Shown: positions 46,791 through 55,856 of the stretch, piece by piece
Layout of the letters: every line of letters begins with the position of its first letter
Numbering within the stretch: position 1 is the first letter of the stretch
Program-made: the position numbers and the translations under genes
Notes under the pieces: model-generated
Database searches by the model: none
What the model was told of the DNA's origin: nothing
The model's input: only the letters and a program-made list of their open reading frames with translations
Assembly: GCA_034521575.1 (NCBI GenBank)
Contig: JAXHMJ010000005.1
Coordinates: 682,001 to 746,000 of the forward strand
Direction: 5' to 3'
Origin: a candidate division KSB1 bacterium
GTDB lineage: Bacteria > Zhuqueibacterota > Zhuqueibacteria > Residuimicrobiales > Krinioviventaceae
Length of the DNA: 64,000 nt

Positions 46791-47532
46791 GCGTTCCTGC
46801 ATCCAGTTTTGATTCATGAATAACCCGATTATAAGACAAGCGGGGTACAATATCCGTGATATTCAACATTGCGCAATAATTCAAATCGGCCTGGAATCCA
46901 AGATTTACCAGATATTCTCCATGCGAACTGTTTTTCAGCAGCGTGCCGAGATGATTAAAATATTTCTTTGATAATTTCAACCATTTTTCAGCGAGTTCAC
47001 TGAGAAGCAGCTTGTCATCGAATTGCAGCAGTTTGTGGATCAAAAAAGCGGCACAGCCCAAATCCTCAACAGAGGGGTGACCGCCGGAGCCGGCGCAGAT
47101 CAGATGAATATTTTTGTCGCTTTCCGTTAATCGATGGACACTGGCTCCCATATTTAAAAAAGACAGCAAAAAGACCTCACTGACATGCGAGACACTCGCA
47201 AGCGCGCGCGTTCCGTTGCTGGTTGTGAGAATAATCGTTTTATCCCGTACTTTCAGGGGGGTGTATTCCAGCGGTGAATTGCCCAGATCAAATCCTTCAA
47301 TCGGCAGTCCTTTACGCTCTCCGCATAAAAGGGAGTGATGCCCTTGCAGTTCTTTGGCTTGTTCCCGTGCCTGTTCCACGGTTTTCACCGGGATCACCTC
47401 TTTCGCGCCATTCATTAGCGCCGTCACCATTGTAGACGTAGCGCGCAGAACATCGATCACAACAGCGATTGAATCATGATAAGAGAATGTTTCCGCGCTT
47501 TTCGCGGTTTCCAAGAGTCTGACCGTGCGCAT
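46768..47532 (-). CDS. comB: 2-phosphosulfolactate phosphatase family protein
   Basis: A 254-residue protein of the ComB family, which dephosphorylates 2-phosphosulfolactate in coenzyme M or sulfolactate metabolism. Visible: VVIDVLRATSTMVTAL, LLCGERKGLPIEGFDLGNSP, TTSNGTRAL, LICAGSGGHPSVEDLGCAA. No other genes of that pathway are in the window, so the local role is uncertain. It starts ten bases after gcvT with GAGGGG upstream. Confidence 0.85.
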   Translation of the reverse strand: MRTVRLLETAKSAETFSYHDSIAVVIDVLRATSTMVTALMNGAKEVIPVKTVEQAREQAKELQGHHSLLCGERKGLPIEGFDLGNSPLEYTPLKVRDKTIILTTSNGTRALASVSHVSEVFLLSFLNMGASVHRLTESDKNIHLICAGSGGHPSVEDLGCAAFLIHKLLQFDDKLLLSELAEKWLKLSKKYFNHLGTLLKNSSHGEYLVNLGFQADLNYCAMLNITDIVPRLSYNRVIHESKLDAGTHDETKSE

Positions 47533-47541
47533 AAAAACCCC

Positions 47542-48624
47542 TCACTTTTGATAAAAAGGAGGCTTTATAATTTCAGCATCCGTGAGATTATTTCTGATCT
47601 TTATGGACAGAGGTGTACCCGCTTTTGCATATTCAGCAGGTACATACCCCATTCCGATTCCCTTTTTCAGCATGGGAGAAAATGTACCGCTGGTCACCGA
47701 TCCAACAGTGTCGCCGTCCTTGATTATATCATAGCCGGGACGAGGAAATGCTTTTCCTTTGCATTCAAAAGCAACCAGTTTGCGTGTTATTCCCTCTTGT
47801 TTTACGCGCCGCAATGCATCCCGTCCGATAAAGTCTCCTTTATCCAGTTTGGTGATCCAACCCAGTCCGGCCTCCAGCGGATGGGTGGTCTGATCGATAT
47901 CATTGCCGTACAGGCACATTTTCATTTCAAGGCGCAGTGTATCGCGCGCGCCCAGTCCGATGGGCGCAATATCATAAGGCTTGCCGCTCTCCATCAAAGC
48001 ATTCCAGACCGTTTCAGAGTGTTCCCGCGGGAACATCAGTTCAAATCCGGGTTCGCCGGTATAACCTGTTTTCGATACCAGTACATCGATACCGGCTACG
48101 GTCGCATAATCGAACCAGTAAAATTTTATTTCGGACAGATCAAGCTTTGTCAGGGGCTGCAGCACTTTTTCCGATTCCGGACCCTGCAGGGCCAGCAGGC
48201 TCAATTCATCACTCTTGTTGGTTAATTTAACTTGCGGTAACAAATGGGTTTCCGCCCACTCCCAGTCTTTTTCAATATTCGATGCATTGACGACCATGAC
48301 ATAGTGATCCGGAGCGCGGTAAACGAGCAGATCATCCACAATTCCTCCATCCGGATAGCACATGGCTGTGTAATGCGCCTGATACACGGACAGCTTGCCG
48401 ACATCATTGACGGTTAATTTTTGTAAAAACTCGAATGCCTGTTCGCCATAGACAAAAAACTCGCCCATGTGTGAAACATCAAAAAGTCCCACCGTACTGC
48501 GCACACGCCGATGTTCCTGCTGAATACCCTGGTACTGCACAGGCATGGCATAACCGGCAAAATCAACAAGTTTGGCGCCCATCTTTTCATGAATCTCATA
48601 AAGACCGGTTTTTTTCAATGACAT
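47542..48624 (-). CDS. gcvT: Aminomethyltransferase (glycine cleavage T protein)
   Basis: A 360-residue tetrahydrofolate-dependent enzyme of the glycine cleavage system. It has LVDFAGYAMPVQYQGIQQEHRRV and FDVSHMGEF at the start, ARDTLRLEMKMCLYGNDID with the folate-binding Asp, and a C-terminal barrel domain (GTVGSVTSGTFSPMLKKGIGM-like). The ATG at 48624 follows GAGGG and is preferred over the longer reading. gcvH and gcvP are not in the window. Confidence 0.94.
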   Translation of the reverse strand: MSLKKTGLYEIHEKMGAKLVDFAGYAMPVQYQGIQQEHRRVRSTVGLFDVSHMGEFFVYGEQAFEFLQKLTVNDVGKLSVYQAHYTAMCYPDGGIVDDLLVYRAPDHYVMVVNASNIEKDWEWAETHLLPQVKLTNKSDELSLLALQGPESEKVLQPLTKLDLSEIKFYWFDYATVAGIDVLVSKTGYTGEPGFELMFPREHSETVWNALMESGKPYDIAPIGLGARDTLRLEMKMCLYGNDIDQTTHPLEAGLGWITKLDKGDFIGRDALRRVKQEGITRKLVAFECKGKAFPRPGYDIIKDGDTVGSVTSGTFSPMLKKGIGMGYVPAEYAKAGTPLSIKIRNNLTDAEIIKPPFYQK

Positions 48625-48727
48625 ATCAAACCCTCGCAATCGGATAGATTTAATGACTAGTAGACAATTCTTAAAATAGCAACAATTTGTACCAGTGTCA
48701 AGCACAAAGTGAGCGTCCCCATGAAGA

Positions 48728-48753
48728 AAGCCGGAGCCCTCAGGCGCCGGCTT
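48728..48753 (-). terminator. Hairpin after rseP
   Basis: An 11-bp stem with one mismatch (48728-48738 with 48743-48753, AAGCCGG and GCCGGCTT) and a four-base loop. On the minus strand it is followed by a short pyrimidine run (TTTCTTC). It would end the lpx/dxr/rseP transcript ahead of gcvT. Confidence 0.5.
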
Positions 48754-48896
48754 TTGAACAGTCCCGGTTCGACACTTTAATAAATCGCCAGTTCTTTACG
48801 ACAAGGGATTTGTAAATACGTTTTATTGTAAATAATAAACCGGGACAAGAAAAAATTGACAAATGGCCACAACAGGAAAAAATTATCAAACCAGAG

Positions 48897-49964
48897 TTAG
48901 CTTACAATCCGCATAATATCATTAAAAAAGACAAATATCATTAACGCGAAAATAATAGCCATTCCGATTTGCTGAAAAATCAATTTGGCCTTTGTAGATA
49001 CGGGTTTTCGCATAACGGCTTCTGCGCCCAATAATACAAGATGGCCGCCATCCAGCGCCGGAATGGGAAATAAATTAATCAATCCAAGATTAATACTGAG
49101 CAGAGCGGCAAATCCGAGCAAGCTTGTCAGTCCCGCTCTGGCGGTTTCACCCGTCATTTGAGCGATTCGGATGGGGCCGCCCAGTCCTTCTTTGACAGAC
49201 ACTTTGCCGCTGAACAACATCCCGAAAGACCTGAGCATCAGGCCGGTGAGATTGGCCGTTGATTTAAAACCATATCCCACAGCCGGGAAAAACCCGACGT
49301 CTTTGTGCTGCATGAGCGGTTCAATTCCGATTAGCCCAACTTTTCGGAATGCATCTTCTTTGGGTACAACGCTTTTTTGAAACATTTCACCCTTGCGTTC
49401 CCATTGAATAGAAATCTCCTGATTGGGAGCCTTGTGTATAATATTAACAATATCCGTCCATTCATCAATGGACTCACCCTCAATGGAGACAATACGATCG
49501 CCCTTTTGCAGTCCAATCTCCGCAGCCGGATGATCCTCAACAACAGCGCCCACAACCGGCGGATTTGATTTTAGAGGCACCTCCATACCGGTATACATCA
49601 TGGTTCCTGCAAAAACAAAAGCGGCAAACAGAAAATTAAATCCGGGGCCGGCTACAATCGCCAGAAACCTGGCCCATAAAGGCTTGGACATAAATTCCCA
49701 GGGTTCTCCTTTCAATCCTTCCTGGTCCATACTCTCGTCAATCATTCCGGACATTTTAACATAACCGCCCAGCGGAACAGCCGAAATACAGTAATCCGTA
49801 TCGCCGATCTGCTTACCGAAAAGCCGCGGTGGAAAACCAATTGAAAAACGCTCCACACGGATACCCACCAGTTTTGCCAAAATAAAATGACCAAACTCAT
49901 GCACCAGCACCAGAACACCGAGAATAACAGCGAACGGCAATATATACGTTAAAACAAAATCCAT
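48897..49964 (-). CDS. rseP: Site-2 protease RseP
   Basis: A 355-residue membrane zinc protease that cleaves anti-sigma factors within the membrane. It has HEFGH in the first helix (LVHEFGHFILAKLVGIRVE), GGYVKMSGM, one PDZ domain (about residues 120-200, LQKGDRIVSIEGESIDEW) and the second zinc motif INLFPIPALDGGHL. Four membrane helices. Usual family length. Confidence 0.95.
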   Translation of the reverse strand: MDFVLTYILPFAVILGVLVLVHEFGHFILAKLVGIRVERFSIGFPPRLFGKQIGDTDYCISAVPLGGYVKMSGMIDESMDQEGLKGEPWEFMSKPLWARFLAIVAGPGFNFLFAAFVFAGTMMYTGMEVPLKSNPPVVGAVVEDHPAAEIGLQKGDRIVSIEGESIDEWTDIVNIIHKAPNQEISIQWERKGEMFQKSVVPKEDAFRKVGLIGIEPLMQHKDVGFFPAVGYGFKSTANLTGLMLRSFGMLFSGKVSVKEGLGGPIRIAQMTGETARAGLTSLLGFAALLSINLGLINLFPIPALDGGHLVLLGAEAVMRKPVSTKAKLIFQQIGMAIIFALMIFVFFNDIMRIVS

Positions 49965-50033
49965 AATACCCTCTGTTCATAAAAAGCTTGTTTTTAAATT
50001 AGACGTTGTAGAAAGAAAAAAGATTCCTCATTT

Positions 50034-51185
50034 CTAACTCTTTTTAGCAAGCACAAATTCCCGCGCCCACTGATCCGCCCGGATCAATTCAGCTTCATCC
50101 GGTTTTGAAACATGATTAAAATCCTGCAAAGCCCGATCAATCAATTCCGGAATCTGGTCAAACCGAATCACGTTGGACAAAAACAATTGAACAGCGGCTT
50201 CATTGGCCGCGTTCATGACAGCCGGCGCGGTTCCGCGCCGGTTGGCCGCATCATACGCCAGCGCCAGACATTGAAACTTTTGAAAATCAGGTGGTGTAAA
50301 TGTCAATTCGCGCAGCGTATCAAAATCAAGTCGGGGAAAATCCGAGGACCAGCGTTCCGGCCAGGTAAGGGCCAGCTGAATGGGAACGCGCATATCCGGG
50401 ACTCCCATTTGACCCTTTACAGAGCCGTCCCGGAACGCAACCATGGAATGAATAATCGACTGCGGATGAATGACAACACGCACTTTTTCCACCGGAACAT
50501 CAAACAACCAATGGGCTTCAATCACCTCAAGGCCTTTGTTCATCATGGTTGCCGAATCGATGGTTATTTTATTGCCCATCGACCAGTTGGGATGATTCAG
50601 GGCCTGCTCAACAGTGACCTGGGAAAAGCGTTCCCGATCCCACGTTCGAAACGGCCCACCGGATGCTGTCAAAATAATCTCCTCGACAGCCTGATGTTCC
50701 TCGCCCATCAAACTCTGAAAAACAGCGCTGTGTTCGCTGTCGATGGGAAGGATTGTAATACCCTTTTCATGAGCCTTTTTCATAACCAGCTCTCCGCCGA
50801 TCACCAGCGTTTCTTTATTAGCCAGAGCAATCTCTTTGCCTCGATCCAATGCGGCCAGGGTGGGAAGAAACCCCGCCGCTCCGACCACAGAATTGACAAA
50901 CAGATCATAGTCGGCTTTCGCAGCAATCCGGGTCAGGGCATCCTGTCCCGTGAACACAGTCACGCCCAAATCCTGAAACAAATTGATATCGTGATCCGCC
51001 GGAGACCGTCCCGTTACTGCCGCAAATTCGGGTTTATAGCGTTTAACCAATTCCAGCAGTTTATCAACATGGGTATGAGTGGTCAGGGCTTGTACACGAA
51101 ATTGTTCGGGAAATTGGTCAACACAGTGCAAAACATTACATCCGATTGATCCGGTTGCTCCAAGAACGGCAATGGTTTTACTCAA
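50034..51185 (-). CDS. dxr: 1-deoxy-D-xylulose 5-phosphate reductoisomerase
   Basis: A 383-residue NADPH enzyme of the MEP isoprenoid pathway. It has the nucleotide site VLGATGSIGCNVL, ALANKETLVIGGELV, PIDSEHSAVFQ, TASGGPFRTW, HPNWSMGNKITIDSATMMNKGLE and VVIHPQSIIHSMVAFRDGS. The TTG start overlaps the lipoyl-protein ligase-like gene by eight bases. Together with uppS it links isoprenoid supply to the envelope block. Confidence 0.97.
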   Translation of the reverse strand: MSKTIAVLGATGSIGCNVLHCVDQFPEQFRVQALTTHTHVDKLLELVKRYKPEFAAVTGRSPADHDINLFQDLGVTVFTGQDALTRIAAKADYDLFVNSVVGAAGFLPTLAALDRGKEIALANKETLVIGGELVMKKAHEKGITILPIDSEHSAVFQSLMGEEHQAVEEIILTASGGPFRTWDRERFSQVTVEQALNHPNWSMGNKITIDSATMMNKGLEVIEAHWLFDVPVEKVRVVIHPQSIIHSMVAFRDGSVKGQMGVPDMRVPIQLALTWPERWSSDFPRLDFDTLRELTFTPPDFQKFQCLALAYDAANRRGTAPAVMNAANEAAVQLFLSNVIRFDQIPELIDRALQDFNHVSKPDEAELIRADQWAREFVLAKKS

Positions 51186-52020
51186 AAGTCATATCCCATT
51201 GTTTTGATAGTGCAGAAAAACGCGGCTGCAGTTGTTCAGCACGCTGTTTCTCCGAGTCGGTCAAATCTCCAGGCTCGAAAGCAATGTCCAGTTCATTCTT
51301 AAACCCTTCAATGACAGCGCGGCGCACCTGTTCTGTATCGATACCCGGATCGAATTCCTGCAGACAGGCGGTATGTCGCTGCATATAACGATGCACACTC
51401 TTTTTCCAGGCGGCATCTCCGCGGGTCATATAATCAATGATCTTTAAATGTCCGGGACCGATCAGAATAGAACCATGCTGCAGCACTGAATTGTTGACAC
51501 GGCGCTGCGCGCTGCCAACCAGCTTTCCGGAGCCAACTCTGATTTCATATTGAACAGACGAGGCATAACACAGACTCGATTTATCGCCTTTGTTAAAATT
51601 TTTCGGCGTCCGCACGGCGCGCTCAAAACGTACCGGCACATTTAGTTTCTCCAGGCCGTTTGTCAAACATCGGCTGATTAATTCATAAACAGCACGGATA
51701 TCTTTGTGGTAACAAGGATTATCCGGAGGAAGAACAACCGCATAAGTCAACTCCTGGTCATGCAGAATGGCGCGTCCGCCGGTCGGTCGAATGACCACAT
51801 CAATCCCGTCGCGTTCACATTTTTGTATATCAATATCGCTCAGAGATTGATGATATCCCATGGATATGGCAGGCGGATTCCAGGTATAAAGCCGCAGTGT
51901 GGGAATATTGAGCGGCGCGGAGAGCTGGGCCATGGCCATATCCACTGCCATGTGATGTGTACCCGGCGCGGATTCGCCATCAATCAGTCTCCATCTCGGA
52001 TTTTTACCCGTTTCGGCCAT
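51178..52020 (-). CDS. Lipoate-protein ligase / octanoyltransferase (LipM-like)
   Basis: About 280 residues of the BPL_LplA_LipB fold. Substrate motifs: SMGYHQSLSDID, IRPTGGRAILHDQELTYAV and the lysine site GSGKLVGSAQRRVNN. A Cys in SLCYASSVQYEI lies where LipM-type octanoyltransferases carry their catalytic Cys, which favours the octanoyl transfer role over plain lipoate ligation. It follows lpxA with overlapping codons and overlaps dxr. Confidence 0.85.
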   Translation of the reverse strand: MAETGKNPRWRLIDGESAPGTHHMAVDMAMAQLSAPLNIPTLRLYTWNPPAISMGYHQSLSDIDIQKCERDGIDVVIRPTGGRAILHDQELTYAVVLPPDNPCYHKDIRAVYELISRCLTNGLEKLNVPVRFERAVRTPKNFNKGDKSSLCYASSVQYEIRVGSGKLVGSAQRRVNNSVLQHGSILIGPGHLKIIDYMTRGDAAWKKSVHRYMQRHTACLQEFDPGIDTEQVRRAVIEGFKNELDIAFEPGDLTDSEKQRAEQLQPRFSALSKQWDMTFE

Positions 52021-52789
52021 CAAATCATACCCCGGTCTGATTCCCTGATAAAATTCAAAACCGATTCCACTTCCGGGATCATGTCAATTTCTTTTTGAAT
52101 ACGTTCTACGGCCTGGCTTGTATTCAAATTCGAGCGATAGAGAAACCGGTAGGTACGTTTGAGCGTCTGTCTCACCTCCGGCGAGAATCCGCGGCGACGC
52201 AGTCCAATCGAATTCAATCCCGCAAATCTCAATGGTTCGCCTGAAGCCAGAATAAAAGGCGGTACGTCATTGACCACACGATAAGCGCCTCCGACCATCG
52301 CATGTTCCCCCACCTTGCAGAACTGGTGAATGGGAGTCATGCCACCGATAATGACCCAGTCTTTAACAGTAACATGACCGGCAATTTGCACACCATTGGC
52401 GATAATGACATGATCCCCGATCATACAATCGTGCGCCACATGACTATAGGCCATCAGCAGACAGTTTTTACCGATCTTACTTTACCCAGGTCATGGGTAC
52501 CGCGATTCAGGGTACAAAATTCCCGGATCACTGTTTGATCGCCGATTTCGAACGTGCTTGTTTCGCCGGAAAATTTCAAATCCTGAGGAATGGTTGCGAC
52601 AACAGCGCCTTTATGGATGCGGCACTCACGGCCGATACGCGCTCCTTCGGCCACAAGCACGTGAGAGTCAATTCTGGTATGATCACCAATGACCGTATCC
52701 TTTTCAACAACCGCAAAAGGTCCGATTGTCACATTATCGCCGATTTCCGCTTTGCGGTCAACAAGTGCAGTGGGATGTATCTGTGTACT
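52020..52789 (-). CDS. lpxA: UDP-N-acetylglucosamine acyltransferase LpxA (one frameshift)
   Basis: First enzyme of lipid A synthesis, a left-handed beta-helix trimer. A GTG at 52789 with AAAGGA upstream gives a start 20 bases after lpxC-fabZ. Hexapeptide repeats are visible ([29 protein letters not shown]), with NRGTHDLGK followed by a frame change near 52476-52484, then [21 protein letters not shown], including the catalytic His. Adding one base gives 256 residues, the normal length. As this gene is essential in lipid A-producing cells, the indel is most likely a sequence error. Confidence 0.93.
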
Positions 52790-52808
52790 CACAGTTGTAG
52801 TCCTTTGT

Positions 52809-54206
52809 TCAGGATTCTTCAATATCAACAATGGCTGCCATCAAATCCGCTTCGCAGGCCAGTTGATCGCCGATATAAGCGCGTCCGTACATTTTGGCCA
52901 TGGTTCGCCGCTGGGCTCCCATTTCCAGTTCAAAGCGCAGGGTGTCGCCGGGCGTGACCGTATGTCGAAAGCGGACATTGTCAATTCCGGTAAAATATAC
53001 ATATTTGGTGCTGGGGTCCATTTCGGCATTGAGCAGCATCACGCCGCCGACCTGGGCCATCGCTTCAACGATCAAGACGCCGGGCATGATCGGTTTTCCG
53101 GGGAAATGTCCCTGAAAAAACGGTTCATTCATGGTTACATTTTTTATCCCGACCACATGTTCACCGGGCACCAGATCTACAATCCGGTCCACCAGTAAAA
53201 ACGGATAGCGGTGCGGCAACACTTTGGCAATGGCCTCGGAATCGAGAACCACATTGCTTTCACTGACGTGATATTTTTGCTTGATCAGTTTCTTTTTATA
53301 TTCTTTGCGAATTTGCTTCACCAGTTCGGAATTGGCCTTGTGCCCTGAACGGGCTGCAATAACATGTCCTTTAATCGGCACCCCCAACAGCGCCAGGTCA
53401 CCAATCAGATCAAGCGCCTTGTGACGAACCGGTTCGTTGTAATAACGCAGTTCTACATTATTGAGAATCCCGTTTTTCGAGAGTTCGATTTCTGCATCAA
53501 TATTGAATAATGAACGCAGATCATTCATTTCCGCGTCATCCATCTCTTTATCAATAATCACCACCGCATTATCCAGGTCACCGCCCTGAATCAGGCCGGC
53601 TTTGCGAAGTTCCTCAACTTCATGCAAAAAGCAAAACGTGCGGGCAGCGGCAAACTCGGTGGCAAATTCTTCATGCAGGGAATACATGGATGTATACTGA
53701 GTTCCCAGAGCCGGATTCTGATAATCCACCATAAATGTAATACGAAACTCATCGGAAGGAAACACGACAATATCAATACTGCGAGACGGATCGGAATAAG
53801 CAATCGTCTTATCGATAACCAAATAATCGCGCAGGGCGTCCTGTTCTTCGATGCCGGCCTTGAGCAACACCTCAACAAACGGAAGAGAACTGCCGTCGCC
53901 GACAGGGGGTTCATTGCCATCCACTTCACATATAATATTATCAATTTCCAGGCCACTGACAGCGGCAAGTACGTGTTCCACGGTATGAATTTTTACATCA
54001 CCGATCCCGATGGTGGTGCCGCGTGATATATCAATCACATGATCGACATCTGCCTTTACATCAGGGCTGTCTTTAATATCGGTTCGGCGGAAGACAATGC
54101 CCGTATTCACAGGCGCGGGTTTGAACGTCATCGTTGTTTTATTCCCGGTGTGCAACCCGGTCCCGGTATAAGATGCAGGCTTTATGATCGTTTGCTGATT
54201 TTTCAG
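52809..54206 (-). CDS. lpxC/fabZ: Bifunctional UDP-acyl-GlcNAc deacetylase LpxC / hydroxyacyl-ACP dehydratase FabZ
   Basis: A fusion of about 465 residues, as in Bacteroidota and relatives. The LpxC part has [17 protein letters not shown] and [14 protein letters not shown] (zinc ligands and catalytic His). The FabZ part has [15 protein letters not shown] and [23 protein letters not shown]. The canonical N-terminus ([20 protein letters not shown]) extends upstream to a CTG at 54204-54206, five bases after a perfect AGGAGG. The nearby ATG at 54209-54211 is out of frame and hits TGA two codons later. The start is therefore CTG, or two bases are wrong here. Confidence 0.93.
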   Translation of the reverse strand: MKNQQTIIKPASYTGTGLHTGNKTTMTFKPAPVNTGIVFRRTDIKDSPDVKADVDHVIDISRGTTIGIGDVKIHTVEHVLAAVSGLEIDNIICEVDGNEPPVGDGSSLPFVEVLLKAGIEEQDALRDYLVIDKTIAYSDPSRSIDIVVFPSDEFRITFMVDYQNPALGTQYTSMYSLHEEFATEFAAARTFCFLHEVEELRKAGLIQGGDLDNAVVIIDKEMDDAEMNDLRSLFNIDAEIELSKNGILNNVELRYYNEPVRHKALDLIGDLALLGVPIKGHVIAARSGHKANSELVKQIRKEYKKKLIKQKYHVSESNVVLDSEAIAKVLPHRYPFLLVDRIVDLVPGEHVVGIKNVTMNEPFFQGHFPGKPIMPGVLIVEAMAQVGGVMLLNAEMDPSTKYVYFTGIDNVRFRHTVTPGDTLRFELEMGAQRRTMAKMYGRAYIGDQLACEADLMAAIVDIEES

Positions 54207-54234
54207 AGCATCCTCCTATGGTTTTTAGGGGATA

Positions 54235-55248
54235 TTATTCTTTTATTTTTTTCTCCAAAGCTTTAACACGTTTGAGCAATTCAGGAAGTCGCAAAAGCGA
54301 TGCAAATTCCCGTTTTTCTCTAAAAAAAGGACGCGCCGGTGTGCCGTTGTAATAGGAATCATCGGGTACAGAATGGGTAATCCCTGACTGAGCGCCTATC
54401 GTCACACGATCTCCGGTCTTGATATGTCCGGCAAACCCCACCTGTCCGCCGATCATGTTGTATTTTCCCAATTTTGTGCTTCCGGAAATACCGGTTTGCG
54501 CGGCAATGGCGGTATGTTCATCAATTTCGACATTGTGCGCCACCTGGATCAAATTGTCCAGTTTGACGCCGTTTTTGATCAACGTTGATCCCATTGTAGC
54601 GCGATCAATCGTTGTATTGGCTCCAATTTCAACATCATCCCGGATGATCACATTCCCCATTTGCGGAAGTTTGTGATATTTTCCATCCTGAAACGCGAAC
54701 CCGAAACCATCCGAGCCGATCACGGCCCCCATATGAATGATACAGCGGCTGCCGATGACACATTGTTCCCGGACAGACACGTTCGCGTATAATACGGTAT
54801 CGTCGCCCACAGATACATCCGTCCCCAGCGCGGCGCCGGGGTGTATCCGGGTATTGTCGCCGATCCGGCAGCGGTCTCCAATGACCGCGTTGGGCCCAAT
54901 GCGCACGTTTTCACCAAGCTGTACATCCCGACCGATGACGGCTTTTTCGTGTATTCCGGATGCGAGCTGTTCAGGCGGCTGATACAATTTTTGTGCAAGG
55001 GTCAAAAATGCAAAATACGGATTTTTAACCCGCAGCAGAGTCACCGGGGCATCATTGAAATCGGGATCAACGATGACAGCAGATGCCCGGGTGCTGCTGA
55101 TGTATTTGGCGTATTTGGGATTCGCAATAAAAGACAGTTGTCCGGGTTCAGCCTCTTCAATTTTGGCCAGGCCCTTAATCTCTAAATCGGGATCACCGTC
55201 AATCTGCGCTCCTGTCCATTCAGCAATATCGGATATTTTAAGGTGCAT
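54235..55248 (-). CDS. lpxD: UDP-3-O-acylglucosamine N-acyltransferase LpxD
   Basis: A 337-residue third enzyme of lipid A synthesis. The N-terminal uridine-binding domain (GLAKIEEAEPGQLSFIANPKYAKYI) is followed by hexapeptide helix repeats (IGPNAVIGDRCRIGDNTRIH) with the catalytic His region DNLIQVAHNVEIDEHTAIAA and a C-terminal coiled coil. It lies between skp and lpxC-fabZ. Confidence 0.97.
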   Translation of the reverse strand: MHLKISDIAEWTGAQIDGDPDLEIKGLAKIEEAEPGQLSFIANPKYAKYISSTRASAVIVDPDFNDAPVTLLRVKNPYFAFLTLAQKLYQPPEQLASGIHEKAVIGRDVQLGENVRIGPNAVIGDRCRIGDNTRIHPGAALGTDVSVGDDTVLYANVSVREQCVIGSRCIIHMGAVIGSDGFGFAFQDGKYHKLPQMGNVIIRDDVEIGANTTIDRATMGSTLIKNGVKLDNLIQVAHNVEIDEHTAIAAQTGISGSTKLGKYNMIGGQVGFAGHIKTGDRVTIGAQSGITHSVPDDSYYNGTPARPFFREKREFASLLRLPELLKRVKALEKKIKE

Positions 55249-55278
55249 AGTTGGGCTCCGGACGCATAAAGTAACGGT

Positions 55279-55821
55279 TTAATTTGACGATTCCAGGCCT
55301 TGTTCAAGCTCATCCAGCACGAGCTGTGTCAGGTCCCGCTGATTCTCACCGACATATACGATATTACCGGAAACCGTATCAAAAATGTAATCATACTCTT
55401 CTTCTTCACCCACTTTACGGATAGCGGTGTTGATCTTTTCAATAATGGGCTGCATGATCTCATCCTGGCGCTGATAAAACTCGCCATTCTGACCCCACTT
55501 TTGATTCTGATATTGCTGAATTTTTTGGTACAGCGCCTGAAGTTCCTGTTGTTTTTCTTGCTGACGTTCTTCGCTGAGTAAAAGCTTCTGAGATTCCAGC
55601 TGCTGTCCCAGCTGCTGGAACTGCTGCTGCATCTGACGGGCTTCTTCTTCCCATTCGCGGTTTAATTTATCCAGCTGTTCCTGTGCATCCTGGGCTTCCT
55701 TATACTCGGCCAAAATTTGATTCGAATTCACATAACCGAGTTTCTGCGCTGCGGCTGTCATGCTGAATGCAAGTACAAATACAGAAACAAGCGCCATTAA
55801 AATTGATTTTTGAAATTTCAC
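55279..55821 (-). CDS. OmpH/Skp-family periplasmic chaperone
   Basis: A 180-residue protein with a signal peptide (ILMALVSVFVLAFSMTAAAQ), then LGYVNSNQILAEYKEAQDAQ, the OmpH start, and a long charged coiled coil (about residues 40-120). It binds unfolded outer-membrane proteins. The GTG start has AGGAGG at good spacing. It is next to bamA, as in many genomes. Confidence 0.92.
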   Translation of the reverse strand: MKFQKSILMALVSVFVLAFSMTAAAQKLGYVNSNQILAEYKEAQDAQEQLDKLNREWEEEARQMQQQFQQLGQQLESQKLLLSEERQQEKQQELQALYQKIQQYQNQKWGQNGEFYQRQDEIMQPIIEKINTAIRKVGEEEEYDYIFDTVSGNIVYVGENQRDLTQLVLDELEQGLESSN

Positions 55822-55856
55822 AATATCCTCCTGTTATAAATTAGTTGGTAAAATTC

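Noticed and set aside
50112-51149. Plus-strand open frame of 345 codons opposite dxr
   Set aside because: dxr is complete and well conserved on the minus strand. The opposite frame is a codon-bias shadow without family motifs or a ribosome-binding site.
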